DNA from: an uncultured Campylobacter sp.
GTDB taxonomy: Bacteria; Campylobacterota; Campylobacteria; Campylobacterales; Campylobacteraceae
Length of the DNA: 64,000 nucleotides
Direction of reading: 5' to 3'
NCBI GenBank assembly: GCA_934718785.1
Contig: CAKVAF010000001.1
Span: 62,001 to 126,000 of the forward strand
Part shown: piece by piece, positions 28,284 to 38,051 of the stretch
Numbering within the stretch: the stretch's first letter is position 1
Layout: each line of letters opens with the position of its first letter
Program-made: the position numbers and the translations under genes
Notes under the pieces: generated by a model
The model's input: the letters and a program-made list of their open reading frames with translations, nothing else
Databases searched by the model: none
What the model was told of the DNA's origin: nothing

Positions 28284-30286
28284 AAAAAATTTTAATTTTA
28301 ATGCTATTTTTAGGCGCTTTTGCCTTAAATGCAGATGCTTTAAATGACGCAATTTTAAATAAAAATATTTCGGACACGACCAATTTAAATGCGACAAATT
28401 CAAATCAAAGCAATACAGACACAAACGAGTCAAACATCGCTAAAGAAGATTTTAGTGTGTTTGCTTTGGTGCAAAAATATGTGAGTTTAGAAGAAGATTT
28501 AAGAACTTTAAATGAAAAAAGTGATAATAATGAAAGTGTGTTTTCAAGCGAAAAAAACGCGCTTAAAGTGCAGAAAAAAGCCTTACTTTTAGAATTTCCA
28601 AACGCCATTTCAGCCCAAAAAGTCGATGAAAAATTTGTCAATGCCTTTTTTGAGCGCAAAAAAAATATGCAAGATGAGCTGAAAAAGCAAGAAAAAAGGC
28701 AGAATTTTGACTATGCTAAGCTTCGCGTGGATTATGCAAATTTAGAACTTGATGAGTATTTTTTCTCTACACTTTTAAAACTTCAAAATCTTTTTAAGCA
28801 AACGGCAAGCGCTGATGAGATCAAGGCTAATATCACACAAGGTCAAAACGCGCTTGATAACGTGAGTGAGTTTAGTTTAAGCCAGATTAAATTAAATAGC
28901 GCGCAAAGTACTGAAATCAGCGCGCAGATGAATGAGCTTGAGCTTAAAAAAAGCACTTATAATGAAATTTTAAAATACTTGCTCGATAATGCGAATTTGT
29001 TTGAAAGCAATTTCGTCTTTAGCGAGCTTAGGCTTCAAAATGCCATTGATAAAATCAATTTTTATATCCCGCATTTTAGCTATCTAAATAGTGGTAAAAT
29101 CATCATTTGCGCGCTGATTCTCATCTTTTTTTACGGCATTAAAATTTTTCTTTTGAAAAGCTTTTTTTTCTTTTTGACAAGGATTTTTTATAGAAATGAT
29201 AATTCAAATTACAGCAAAGAAGACATTAAAAATATCTTTATAGAAAAGGGTCGCAAGCCTTTTTCTTTGATTTTATTTTTCTATGCAATCAGCGTTTGCT
29301 TGAGTGTGATTTATTATCCAGCGCCCGTAAATATCGGCTTTATCAATGCTTTATATATCGTTTATGCCGTGCTTGTGGCATGGTTTGTCATTGGAATGCT
29401 AGATAGCTACGGTATTATCTTACTTTCAAAAATCGCGCAAAAAAGCGGCAGAAAAGAAGTCGCGAATTTAATCATTAAAATTTTATATCTTGTGGTGATT
29501 ATCATCGCTGCTCTTTTCATACTCGCTCATCTTGGCTTTAATGTCTCAGCCATCATCGCAAGCCTTGGTATCGGCGGACTTGCTGTGGCTTTGGCAGCAA
29601 AAGACATTATCGCAAATTTTTTCGCTTCTCTCATCGTGTCCTTTGATGATAGTTTCAATCAAGGCGACTGGATCGAAGTCAGCGGGGTCAATGGTATCGT
29701 TGTTGAAACGGGGCTTAGAAAGACGATTATAAGGACTTTTGATAATTCTTTGGTGTTTTTGCCAAATTCTACGATTATGAGCGCAAATATCATCAACTGG
29801 TCCAAGCGTAAAGTCGGGCGGCATATAAAGATGATTTTAGGCGTAGCTTATGATGCAAAGCCCGATCAGCTGGCTAAATGCGTGCAGGATTTAAAAGAGT
29901 ATCTACACAAAAGCCCGCTTGTAGCCCAAGAAAACGACAACGCGCTTGAGTATGGCGATTACAGAGCCAAATACCGACAAAATCTCGTCTCAATCAATGA
30001 TTTAGAAGGTTATAAAAATGCAATTTATGTCTCGCTTTGCGAATTTGCTGATAGTTCTATCAATATCGAGCTTTATTTTTACACAAAGGCTGTCGGCGCG
30101 CAAGCTTTTAGGGAAGCCAGGCAGGTTTTAATGCTTGATTTTATGCGCATTTTAGATAAAAATGGACTGGGCTTTGCCTTCCCAAGCCTTAGCATTTATG
30201 TGGAGAATTTAAAAGAGCTTAAAAACATAGAAAAAAGCAATTTAGAAGCGAATTTAAAGGACTTGAAAGAGTTTAAAGAAAATTAA
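28280..30286 (+). CDS. MscS-family mechanosensitive channel (large, signal-peptide type)
   Basis: A 668-aa protein. A signal peptide (KKILILMLFLGAFALNADA) precedes an Asn/Thr/Ser-rich linker and a ~200-residue helical periplasmic domain. Several membrane helices and the MscS core follow: pore helix LGIGGLAVALAAKDIIANFFASLIV, beta domain FNQGDWIEVSGVNGIVVETGLRKTIIRTFDNSLVFLPNS. Such channels release solutes on hypo-osmotic shock. The gene follows the carbonic anhydrase in one operon. Asn-rich residues 23-50 are low-complexity. Confidence 0.9.
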   Translation: MKKILILMLFLGAFALNADALNDAILNKNISDTTNLNATNSNQSNTDTNESNIAKEDFSVFALVQKYVSLEEDLRTLNEKSDNNESVFSSEKNALKVQKKALLLEFPNAISAQKVDEKFVNAFFERKKNMQDELKKQEKRQNFDYAKLRVDYANLELDEYFFSTLLKLQNLFKQTASADEIKANITQGQNALDNVSEFSLSQIKLNSAQSTEISAQMNELELKKSTYNEILKYLLDNANLFESNFVFSELRLQNAIDKINFYIPHFSYLNSGKIIICALILIFFYGIKIFLLKSFFFFLTRIFYRNDNSNYSKEDIKNIFIEKGRKPFSLILFFYAISVCLSVIYYPAPVNIGFINALYIVYAVLVAWFVIGMLDSYGIILLSKIAQKSGRKEVANLIIKILYLVVIIIAALFILAHLGFNVSAIIASLGIGGLAVALAAKDIIANFFASLIVSFDDSFNQGDWIEVSGVNGIVVETGLRKTIIRTFDNSLVFLPNSTIMSANIINWSKRKVGRHIKMILGVAYDAKPDQLAKCVQDLKEYLHKSPLVAQENDNALEYGDYRAKYRQNLVSINDLEGYKNAIYVSLCEFADSSINIELYFYTKAVGAQAFREARQVLMLDFMRILDKNGLGFAFPSLSIYVENLKELKNIEKSNLEANLKDLKEFKEN

Positions 30287-30347
30287 AATTTTCATCGATT
30301 TTGATGGGTTTTTAAAATTTAAAACTTTTAAAACTTATAAAATTTCT

Positions 30348-30367
30348 AAAACAGCGGCGCGAGTTTT
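30348..30367. repeat. 20-bp GC-core palindromic repeat, copy 5
   Basis: AAAACAGCGGCGCGAGTTTT, the commonest form, 62 bp after the mscS-type stop codon. Confidence 0.72.
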
Positions 30368-30387
30368 GGGCTTTTAAATTAAAATTG

Positions 30388-30530
30388 CGTCATTGCGAGC
30401 AAATGAAATGAGCGCGGCAATCCATTAAATTTTTCTAAAGTAAATTTGTAGATTGCCACGAATTTGCTTTCGCAAATTCTCGCAATGACAGGCTAGTTTC
30501 GTCATTGCTGGGCATAGGCGAAGCAATCCA
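30388..30530. mobile_element. CGTCATTGCGAG-type repeat element, copy C with extra half-unit
   Basis: A ~103-bp unit from CGTCATTGCGAGC (30388) to CTCGCAATGACA (30490), with the core TTTTTCTAAAGTAAATTT shared with copy A, followed by a half-unit at 30500-30530. That half-unit is the exact 31-bp reverse complement of 31004-31034 in copy D. Confidence 0.72.
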
Positions 30531-30621
30531 TATTTATTTTTAAATTGAAATCAAATTAAAAAAAGTTTTTGTAGATGTTTTTGCTTAAAAAAGCTTAAAT
30601 TTAGATATAATAAAGCTTAAA

Positions 30622-30725
30622 CCCTTTCTCAGATGGCTGCGGCACACACGAAAGAAAAGTGCTCTGCTGTGTTCCCACCCTGAAGCGTTGCTTTTAAAAC
30701 GCATTGCACAGGTCTGAGAAAAGGC
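30622..30725 (-). ncRNA. ffs: Signal recognition particle RNA (4.5S type)
   Basis: On the minus strand the ends pair (CTTTTCTCAGA with TCTGAGAAAGG). The centre carries the Ffh-binding helix 8: TCAGG, GTG, tetraloop GGAA (30672-30675), CAC, AGCAG, the diagnostic arrangement of the conserved internal loops. A TATAAT -10 lies at 30732-30737 on the minus strand, at the right distance for a start near 30725. About 100 nt is normal for the small bacterial form. The gene is bracketed by repeat elements on both sides. Ends are good to a few bases. Confidence 0.9.
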
Positions 30726-30899
30726 GATTTAATTATAGCAAAAAAGCTTGAAAATTTTTTGAAATTCGCGCTTTTGTTGTAAAGATTTTGAAATTTTGTA
30801 AAAAATTCTTTAAATTTTTAAGCTGGTTTTTAAAATTTATAAAAAAACAAAGATAAAAATTTCAATTTTTAATGGGTGAAATCAAAAATTTAAAAATCT

Positions 30900-31058
30900 C
30901 GTCATTGCGAAAAAATTTAAGTGTATCGATAATTTAAATAGCCGTCATTGCGAGCGAGCTTTGCTCGCGCGGCAAGGCATTATTTAAATTTGTGATTAAA
31001 TTATGGATTGCTTCGCCTATGCCCAGCAATGACGAAAAGGCTTGCTTTGCAATGACGC
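30900..31058. mobile_element. CGTCATTGCGAG-type repeat element, copy D (composite)
   Basis: Left-type ends occur at 30900 and 30943 (CGTCATTGCGAGCGAGC) and right-type ends at about 31024-31034 and 31047-31056, so two units appear nested or fused. The stretch AAATTATGGATTGCTTCGC is shared with copy B. The rest of the 30287-31210 gap contains only the other repeats, the SRP RNA gene and AT-rich DNA. Confidence 0.7.
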
Positions 31059-31076
31059 AATTTTTAAATAAATTCC

Positions 31077-31096
31077 AAAACTCGCGCCGCAGTTTT
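31077..31096. repeat. 20-bp GC-core palindromic repeat, copy 6
   Basis: AAAACTCGCGCCGCAGTTTT, opposite in orientation to copies 5 and 7. Flanks AAATTC and GAATTT extend the stem with a single C/T mismatch. Confidence 0.72.
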
Positions 31097-31210
31097 TGAA
31101 TTTGTGAATTTAATTTTAAAAAAGCAAAGAATTTATAAAACAAAAGTCAAAAATTTAAAGCAAAAAATTCATAAAAACAAGAAAAATTAAATTTAAACAA
31201 AAGGCTTTCA

Positions 31211-32977
31211 TTGACATTTAAAACGCGTTTTTATCCTTTTTTAAGAGTGCTTTTTTCAGGCGTTTTAGCCCTGCTTATTCTCACTCTTTTGCTTAAAAAT
31301 CAAAGCTTTTTAAGCCTTGTGGCTGGAATTTGTATTTTTTTATTTGCGATGAGCCTTTTGGCTGAGAGCTTTAAGAGCCTATCGGGTGGTATTTTAGATA
31401 AAATTTTAACTAAAGTGGCAAATAAAAATTATAAAGCCTTTTTCTTTGGCTTCACTCTTAGCACGCTCGTGCAATCAAGCGGGCTGACTTCAGTTTTAGC
31501 CATTTCTTTTTTAAGTGCGGGGCTGATGAGTTTAAGCTGTGGTGTGGCGATGATTTATGGTATCAATTTATCCACAGCCTTTAGCGCGTGGCTTGTGGGC
31601 TATTTTGGGCTTAAATCCTCGCTTTCACTTTATGCCATGCCTTTAATCGTCTTTGGCGTGATGATGTATCTGAGTAAAGATAAGAAAATCAAAGCTTGTG
31701 GGCTATTTTTACTGAGTATTGGCTTTTTATTTTTAGGCATTTCTTATATGAAAGAAGGCTTTGAGAGCTTCAAGCAAAGCCTAGATATCTCAAAGTATCA
31801 AATGCAAGGTTTTTTAGGGCTTATCGTTTATGTTTTTGTGGGTATTATTATTACTTCGCTCACGCAGTCCTCGCACGCCACGCTCACGCTTGCTATCACG
31901 GCACTGAGCGTGGGACAAATCAGCTATGAAAACTCTCTTGCCATAGCCATTGGCGCAAACATTGGCAGCACTTTGATGAGCATTTTAGCAAGCCTTAAGG
32001 CAAACACTCAAGGTCAAAAAATCGCCCTAACGCACCTGTTTTTCAATGTTTTTGCTGCTGTTTTAAGCATAGTATTTTTCAAAGCTTATATGCTTGCAAC
32101 GGATTTTCTAGCCCTTAAAATAGGCATTGAAGATAATGCTGTGCTCAAGCTTGCGAGCTTTACGACGCTTTTTAATGTCATAGCTGTGATTTTGCTTTAT
32201 CCTTTTATCCCACAAGTTTGCAAGGCGCTCAATCGCTTCATCAAAGCAAAAGAACCTGACTTTGAAAAGCCTTTGTATCTTAATGAAAGCGCGCTTGAGT
32301 TTAGCGATAGTGCCAAAGAAGTGCTATTTTTAGAAAGCGCGCACCTTTATGGCAACACTCAGGGCATTATCGTGCAGATGATGAGCTTTTATCCTAGCGA
32401 TATTTATAGCAAAGATGATGTTATCTTGCTTACAAAAACGAGAAATCAGCCCCTAGAGCTTGACTTTGACGCGCTTTATTTGAAAAAATTTAAGGGCGTT
32501 TATTCAGAAATTATTGATTTTGTGGTGCGCGCAAGCAGCAATAATGCTTCGAATTTAGAGAGCTTTACGCAGATTAGACGCATTAATTTACTCATGGCAA
32601 CAGCACTAAAGCTCAGCAAAGAACTGCAAGTAAATATCCTAAAATACGCCTTTTCAAGCAATGAATATGTGCGTGAAGAATACGCTCATCTAAGGCGCAA
32701 TGTACTTAGAATGCTGCGCTTAAGCAATGATTTAATCAACACAAAGGATGAAAAGCGCGCAAACGATCTTAAAAGCGCGCTTGAGTTTAATATCAAAAAA
32801 TACGACGCACTTTCATCAAATTCGCTCGATGCTCTCATACGCTACAAGCGCATTACTGACACCTTAGCCACATCGATAATGAATGATACCGCGATGAGTA
32901 GGGCGATGGCTAAGGAGATGATAGAAGCTGCAAGCCTAATCAGTGCTTATAGGATAAAAAAGCAGGATGTGAATTAA
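31211..32977 (+). CDS. Na/Pi-cotransporter II family protein with PhoU-like tail
   Basis: A 588-aa protein. Two inverted repeats of the NptA/PF02690 fold carry the paired QSS motifs TLVQSSGLTSVLA and SLTQSSHATLTLA, and GANIGSTLMSILAS is the second conserved hairpin. The C-terminal ~200 residues are soluble and helical, like the PhoU-type domain of bacterial NptA/YjbB. It should move phosphate or a related anion. The start is TTG 31211 with AAGG 6 nt upstream. It stands alone between repeat-rich gaps. Confidence 0.88.
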   Translation: MTFKTRFYPFLRVLFSGVLALLILTLLLKNQSFLSLVAGICIFLFAMSLLAESFKSLSGGILDKILTKVANKNYKAFFFGFTLSTLVQSSGLTSVLAISFLSAGLMSLSCGVAMIYGINLSTAFSAWLVGYFGLKSSLSLYAMPLIVFGVMMYLSKDKKIKACGLFLLSIGFLFLGISYMKEGFESFKQSLDISKYQMQGFLGLIVYVFVGIIITSLTQSSHATLTLAITALSVGQISYENSLAIAIGANIGSTLMSILASLKANTQGQKIALTHLFFNVFAAVLSIVFFKAYMLATDFLALKIGIEDNAVLKLASFTTLFNVIAVILLYPFIPQVCKALNRFIKAKEPDFEKPLYLNESALEFSDSAKEVLFLESAHLYGNTQGIIVQMMSFYPSDIYSKDDVILLTKTRNQPLELDFDALYLKKFKGVYSEIIDFVVRASSNNASNLESFTQIRRINLLMATALKLSKELQVNILKYAFSSNEYVREEYAHLRRNVLRMLRLSNDLINTKDEKRANDLKSALEFNIKKYDALSSNSLDALIRYKRITDTLATSIMNDTAMSRAMAKEMIEAASLISAYRIKKQDVN

Positions 32978-33013
32978 ACCCTTAAGAAGCGAGTGTTTTT
33001 GAAAACAAATTCC

Positions 33014-33033
33014 AAAACAGCGGCGCGAGTTTT
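33014..33033. repeat. 20-bp GC-core palindromic repeat, copy 7
   Basis: AAAACAGCGGCGCGAGTTTT, identical to copy 5, between the convergent ends of the Na/Pi carrier (32977) and fliR (33119). The flanks extend the stem with one mismatch. Confidence 0.72.
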
Positions 33034-33118
33034 GAAATTTAAGCCCTAGATTTAAAAAGCAAGAATTTTGTATAAATTTATCTGAGTTTTGCTCAATTTA
33101 TGCAAGATTTTAATCAAG

Positions 33119-33889
33119 CTAGGTGGTAAAAAACAGCACTTCCATTTTTTGAAAAATTTCTATCATCAAGTCCTTAAAATACTCAAGCATCACGCCTAAA
33201 ATAGCAATGAGCACGACAAATGCGAAAGTGATTTTAATAGGAAAGCCGATGACAAGTAGGTTAAATTGTGGCATAGTCTTCATTAAAAGTCCAAAAATAA
33301 GATCAGCAAGCAAATTTATCGCTAAAATAGGAAAAGCCATTGCAAAGCCGATGATGAAAATCTTAAACATCGACGCACTCACAAAGGTAAAAAAACGCTC
33401 GCTAGGATAGAAGCTGCCAAGCTCGATGAAGCCTAAAGAATGGCTGAGAAATAAAAGCAATAAATGATGTCCATCAAAGGCAAGAAAAAAGAGTAAAGCG
33501 AGCAAATATAGGATTTGCGAAGTGATAGGCATATTTGTGCCAGAGCTTGGATCGACCACGCTAGCCATTGTAAAGCCCATTGTAAAAGCCATTTGCTCGC
33601 CCGCAAACTGCACCATCGCAAAGATGATATAAATGAGTAGCCCAGCAATCATACCCAAAAGCACCTCAGCGAGCATTTGAAGCACAAAAAAGGTGTTGTA
33701 TTCAGGTGTTTCAAGCTTTGCAAGGGGGAATAAAAATGCCGTGAGCAAAAACGCTAAACTCGCCTTAATCACATTTGGGATATTTGTGTGCGAAAAAAAT
33801 GGAAAAAAAACAAAAAGCCCGCCCACGCGCGCAAAGAGCAAGAAAAACTTTGCCACATTTTCATCGCCGATGTAATTGATAAATTCCAT
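33119..33889 (-). CDS. fliR: Flagellar type III export membrane protein FliR
   Basis: A 256-aa polytopic protein with the FliR pattern: FLLFARVGGLFVFFPFFSHTNIPNVIKASLAFLLTAFLFP in two blocks, then GEQMAFTMGFTMASVVDPSSGTNMP and FLAFDGHHLLLLFLSHSL. It forms the flagellar export gate with FliP and FliQ. It is a single gene here, and its C-terminus faces the Na/Pi gene. The start is ATG 33889; upstream DNA is AT-rich without a recognisable sigma-54 or sigma-28 site. Confidence 0.95.
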   Translation of the reverse strand: MEFINYIGDENVAKFFLLFARVGGLFVFFPFFSHTNIPNVIKASLAFLLTAFLFPLAKLETPEYNTFFVLQMLAEVLLGMIAGLLIYIIFAMVQFAGEQMAFTMGFTMASVVDPSSGTNMPITSQILYLLALLFFLAFDGHHLLLLFLSHSLGFIELGSFYPSERFFTFVSASMFKIFIIGFAMAFPILAINLLADLIFGLLMKTMPQFNLLVIGFPIKITFAFVVLIAILGVMLEYFKDLMIEIFQKMEVLFFTT

Positions 33890-34107
33890 TTTTACTCTTA
33901 GGTTTTTGATTTTATTTTGTAATCTTTGTGTTATTATATCTTTTTTGCAAGGTTTTTACAAGATTGCTTATTCAAACTATTAAGTAAAGATAAAGCATAA
34001 TTTTTATAATGAATGAAAATTCTATTTTAAAATCACACAAAATCAGCGAAAAATGAAAATTTTTTCGTTTTTTTGCTATAATTTGCTTAAAATTTAAAGG
34101 ATTTTAT

Positions 34108-34503
34108 ATGCGTTATGGCGAAAAAGAGATTAAAGAATTTGATGTTGAAAAGGACCTTGAGCTATGGGAAAATAAGGAGCAAAACGATTATTTGATCAAA
34201 ATCACTTTGCCTGAGTTTGCCTGCCTTTGTCCGCGCAGTGGTTATCCAGACTTTGCCACGCTTTATTTAGAGTATATGCCTGATAAACTTGTGGTCGAGC
34301 TTAAGGCGATCAAGCTTTATATTAACTCTTTTATGTATCGTCATATCAGTCACGAAGCAAGTATCAATGAAATTTATAACACGCTTAAAAGCAAGCTCAA
34401 GCCAAAATTTATCAAGCTTGTGGGCGATTTTAATCCGCGTGGTAATGTACATACGCTGATTGAATGTCGTAGCGATTTAAGCGCAAAAAGCCTAGCAAAA
34501 TGA
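34108..34503 (+). CDS. queF: NADPH-dependent 7-cyano-7-deazaguanine (preQ0) reductase
   Basis: A 131-aa unimodular tunnelling-fold enzyme reducing preQ0 to preQ1 in queuosine synthesis. The active-site cysteine is in FACLCPRSGYPDFATLYL, and the QueF NADPH motif region is ELKAIKLYINSFMYRHISHEA. The C-terminus GDFNPRGNVHTLIECRS is conserved. A TATAAT (34077-34082) and AAAGGA lie upstream. A 38-aa membrane ORF overlaps the stop by 4 nt. Confidence 0.94.
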   Translation: MRYGEKEIKEFDVEKDLELWENKEQNDYLIKITLPEFACLCPRSGYPDFATLYLEYMPDKLVVELKAIKLYINSFMYRHISHEASINEIYNTLKSKLKPKFIKLVGDFNPRGNVHTLIECRSDLSAKSLAK

Positions 34504-34616
34504 CCTTGCTTGACATTGGTGAGCTGATTTTCATCGCTGTGGTTGTGATTGTGGGGCTTGGCGGTATTATTTATGTGCTAAAAAATGAAAAAAAGAGCAA
34601 AGGCGAAAAAAATTAA
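34500..34616 (+). CDS. 38-aa single-helix membrane protein
   Basis: MTLLDIGELIFIAVVVIVGL then GGIIYVLKNEKKSKGEKN. One N-terminal membrane helix and a basic tail, with the tail probably cytoplasmic. Its ATG overlaps the queF stop (ATGA), so it is probably translated by coupling. I assign no function. Confidence 0.55.
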   Translation: MTLLDIGELIFIAVVVIVGLGGIIYVLKNEKKSKGEKN

Positions 34617-34733
34617 ATTTATTAATCAATCTTTGAAATTTTAAAGTTTTGATGAAAGTGCGAATTTATTTTCAAATTTGCGTGTTTTTCGCAAATGTAT
34701 TTGCAAATTGAATAAATTTTTAAATCCATTTAA

Positions 34734-35513
<780 letters not shown>

Positions 35514-35563
35514 ATGATGAAAATTTTAAGAGCCAATTTAGAAATTTTTAGGATTTAAAGCGG

Positions 35564-36175
35564 GTGAGTTTAATCATTTGTGCGGGTGGTAATGAAGAAT
35601 TTAGCTTTGCAAAGGGCGTAGGCATAGGACTTATAAACGCAGCTTGTGGGCTAGCGCAACTTTGCCTTGAGTATTTAAAGGCGGGCAAAGACATTGAAAA
35701 GATCATCTTTATAGGCACTTGCGGGCTTTATAATGAGCCTAAAGATACAAGCAAAAACTTAAAGCAAGGCTTAAAGGATGAAAAAAATCTAAAGCCAGCA
35801 AACGAGCTTTTGCAAATTTATGAAAGCGCGCATTGTTTTAATGTCGAGTATGCCAAGCTTTGTGCGAATTTTTACACACCCCTTTCAAATGAAATCAATG
35901 CAAATGTTTCACAAGAAACATTCAAATGCAACAGCTCAAATTATATCTGCGCGGATAAAACAGCGGCGCAAAAATTTGCAAATTTAGGCTTAAACCTTGA
36001 AAATATGGAGCTTTTTGCGGTTTTGAGTGTAGCAAAACGTTTTAAAATCCCAGCGACAAGCTATCTTTGTGCGACGAATTTTTGCGATGAAAATGCTCAT
36101 AAAAATTTTGTCAAAAATCACAAAGAAGCTAAAATCAAGCTCGAAGAATTTTTGCAAGGTAAAAATTTGATTTAG
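35564..36175 (+). CDS. Nucleoside phosphorylase-superfamily protein
   Basis: A 203-aa protein. GVGIGLINAACGLAQL and IIFIGTCGLYN resemble the phosphate/ribose loop of MTA/SAH nucleosidase-type enzymes, and NMELFAVLSVAKRFKIPATSYLCATNFCDENAH matches the family's ME.(A) ribose motif and following region. It is shorter than true nucleosidases, so specificity is uncertain. Residues 60-85 are Lys/Asn-rich and look inserted. The start is GTG 35564. It precedes rlmN, a pairing I recall in C. jejuni. Confidence 0.65.
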   Translation: MSLIICAGGNEEFSFAKGVGIGLINAACGLAQLCLEYLKAGKDIEKIIFIGTCGLYNEPKDTSKNLKQGLKDEKNLKPANELLQIYESAHCFNVEYAKLCANFYTPLSNEINANVSQETFKCNSSNYICADKTAAQKFANLGLNLENMELFAVLSVAKRFKIPATSYLCATNFCDENAHKNFVKNHKEAKIKLEEFLQGKNLI

Positions 36176-36211
36176 AATTTAGAGAATTTAAGAAGCAAAT
36201 TTGAGGAAAAA

Positions 36212-37555
36212 ATGAATAAAAATTTAGAAAAATCTTCGCAGAATTTAAATAAAAATTTAAAAAAGAACGCGAAAAAAGATGAAGCAAAGCTCGAATTTCA
36301 CTTACATTCAAAGCCTTTAGAAAAGTTGCATTCTTATCAAAATTTAAACACAAATTCCAGCAAGATTTCAAATGTAAATTTCAAAGAAAATTTAAATAAA
36401 AACAATAAAAATCAAGGCACAAATTTATCAAATCAAGCTCAAATTTTAAACGCGCCAAATTTAAATTCAGTGCAAATTTCACAAGCTAAGCAGAATATAC
36501 TTGATTTCACAAAGGCTGAATTTGAGGCGAAATTTGACAAAAAGTTTCGCGTGAAACAAATTTTTGAATGGATTTATCAAAAATACGCCGATGATTTTTC
36601 GCAGATGTCAAGCTTGCCTAAAAACTTGCGCGAAGAATTAGCCCAAATTTATCATTTTTCGCCCCTAAAATGCGTGAAATTCGAGCAAAGCAAAGATAAA
36701 AGCGTGAAGTATCTTTTCCGCTTAAATGACGGCTTGATGATAGAAAGCGTGCTTTTGCCGATGAAAGAAGAGCAAACAGACAGCAATGGCAAGATCTCAA
36801 AGCACGCGCGCTACACGATTTGCGTTTCTTCTCAAGTGGGCTGTAAAAGCGGCTGCAGCTTTTGTCTCACGGCAAAGGGCGGCTTGAAGCGCAATCTTAG
36901 CGCGGGCGAGATCGTGGGGCAGATTTTGTGGATTAAAAAACATCATAAAATCCCTTACGAACGGCGCGTAAATATCGTTTATATGGGTATGGGCGAGCCT
37001 TTAGATAATCTAGCAAATGTCAGCAAAGCTGTGAAAATTCTAAGCGACAACGACACGCTCGCAATCGCCCCGCGCCGTCAAACCATAAGCACAAGCGGAC
37101 TTGCAAAGCAAATCACCGAGCTTGGCGCGATGAATTTAGGCGTTTTGCTTGCCATTTCCTTGCACGCAGTCAATGACACACTTCGAAGCGAGCTGATGCC
37201 CATCAACAAGGCTTACAATATCGCTGCGATTATGGACTCGGTGCGCGCCTTTCCCATCGATGCGCGCAAACGCGTGATGTTTGAGTATTTGCTCATTGAC
37301 GGGCTCAATGATGGCTTAGAACACGCTAAAGAGATTGTGAAGCTGCTCAATGGCATTAAGGCTAAGGTTAATCTCATCTTATTTAATCCCCACGAAGGCA
37401 GCATTTACCGCCGCCCAAGCCTTGAAAATGCCGTGAAATTCCAAGATTTTTTAAGCGCAAAGGGCATTACCTGCACGATACGAGAAAGCAAGGGGCTGGA
37501 TATCTCAGCAGCCTGCGGTCAGCTCAAAGAGCGCAGTCAAAAACAGGGCTTGTAA
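36212..37555 (+). CDS. rlmN: Dual-specificity 23S rRNA/tRNA adenine-C2 methyltransferase with long N-terminal extension
   Basis: A 447-aa radical SAM enzyme methylating A2503 of 23S rRNA and A37 of tRNAs. The 4Fe-4S cysteines are C211, C215 and C218 (GCKSGCSFC); the methyl-carrying cysteine is at about 435 ([10 protein letters not shown]), and GMGEPLDN is conserved. The core begins at about residue 93 ([15 protein letters not shown]). The first ~92 residues are an Asn/Lys/Leu/Ser low-complexity extension, unusual for RlmN (about 350 residues normally). GAGGA precedes ATG 36212, so the extension is probably translated. Confidence 0.94.
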   Translation: MNKNLEKSSQNLNKNLKKNAKKDEAKLEFHLHSKPLEKLHSYQNLNTNSSKISNVNFKENLNKNNKNQGTNLSNQAQILNAPNLNSVQISQAKQNILDFTKAEFEAKFDKKFRVKQIFEWIYQKYADDFSQMSSLPKNLREELAQIYHFSPLKCVKFEQSKDKSVKYLFRLNDGLMIESVLLPMKEEQTDSNGKISKHARYTICVSSQVGCKSGCSFCLTAKGGLKRNLSAGEIVGQILWIKKHHKIPYERRVNIVYMGMGEPLDNLANVSKAVKILSDNDTLAIAPRRQTISTSGLAKQITELGAMNLGVLLAISLHAVNDTLRSELMPINKAYNIAAIMDSVRAFPIDARKRVMFEYLLIDGLNDGLEHAKEIVKLLNGIKAKVNLILFNPHEGSIYRRPSLENAVKFQDFLSAKGITCTIRESKGLDISAACGQLKERSQKQGL

Positions 37556-37606
37556 TGACAATTTGCATTTTCAAAGAGTTAAATTTAAGCATTTTAAAGA
37601 AACTCA

Positions 37607-37626
37607 AAAACTGCGGCGCAAGTTAA
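37607..37626. repeat. 20-bp GC-core palindromic repeat, copy 8
   Basis: AAAACTGCGGCGCAAGTTAA, 52 bp after the rlmN stop and 5 bp before a CGTCATTGCGAG element; the right arm is degraded. Confidence 0.6.
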
Positions 37627-37630
37627 AATT

Positions 37631-37730
37631 CGTCATTGCGAGAAGCGAAGCGCCGAAGCAATCTATAATGTAATGGCAAAAATAAAGAATGGATTGGCAC
37701 GAAAATCCTGAGGATTTTCTTGCAATGACG
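37631..37730. mobile_element. CGTCATTGCGAG-type repeat element, copy E
   Basis: A 100-bp unit from CGTCATTGCGAG to TTGCAATGACG, with internal GAAGCAATCTAT near the left and ATGGATTGGCACG near the right, arranged as in copies A and C. It lies between convergent rlmN and the merR region. Confidence 0.72.
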
Positions 37731-37805
37731 CACTAAGATTACCACGATTTGAAATCAGTGTTTTAAATTCCCTTAATGACGGCGTAGAAAATACTGCGCG
37801 TGCGC

Positions 37806-37823
37806 AAATCTCGCCGCTGTTTT
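37806..37823. repeat. GC-core palindromic repeat, shortened copy 9
   Basis: AAATCTCGCCGCTGTTTT, two bases shorter than the family form, in the same 37556-37906 gap as copy 8 and element E. Confidence 0.5.
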
Positions 37824-37906
37824 ATAATTTTAAACAAAACTTGATGAAAATTTGTTTTTGTAATTCGTTTTTATAGGATCGGTCGCAGTTTTATCAATTT
37901 TTAAAT

Positions 37907-38045
37907 TTAAGAAATTTTATCCAAACCTTTAAAGACTTTTCTTAAAAAAATAAAACTTAAAAATAAAGTTAAAATTTCAGCAAAAACAGGGGTTAAAAAC
38001 ACACCTTTAGCCCCTGCGATTTTGAGTAAAATGAAATTTGCATAA
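37907..38045 (-). pseudogene. C-terminal remnant of a MATE-like membrane transporter
   Basis: Directly after the merR stop, in another frame, about 45 codons read LFYANFILLKIAGAKGVFLT and PVFAEILTLFLSFIFLRKVF, ending in KGLDKIS. This looks like the last helix and tail of a polytopic exporter, most like the MATE family. No upstream part of such a gene is present, since merR occupies that position. The family assignment rests on general resemblance. Confidence 0.35.
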
Positions 38046-38051
38046 AAGAGT

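Noticed and set aside
35957..35969. AAAACAGCGGCGC, matching the left 13 bp of the palindromic repeat
   Set aside because: It lies inside the nucleoside-phosphorylase-like gene, lacks the right arm and encodes plausible residues (KTAAQ), so chance is more likely.
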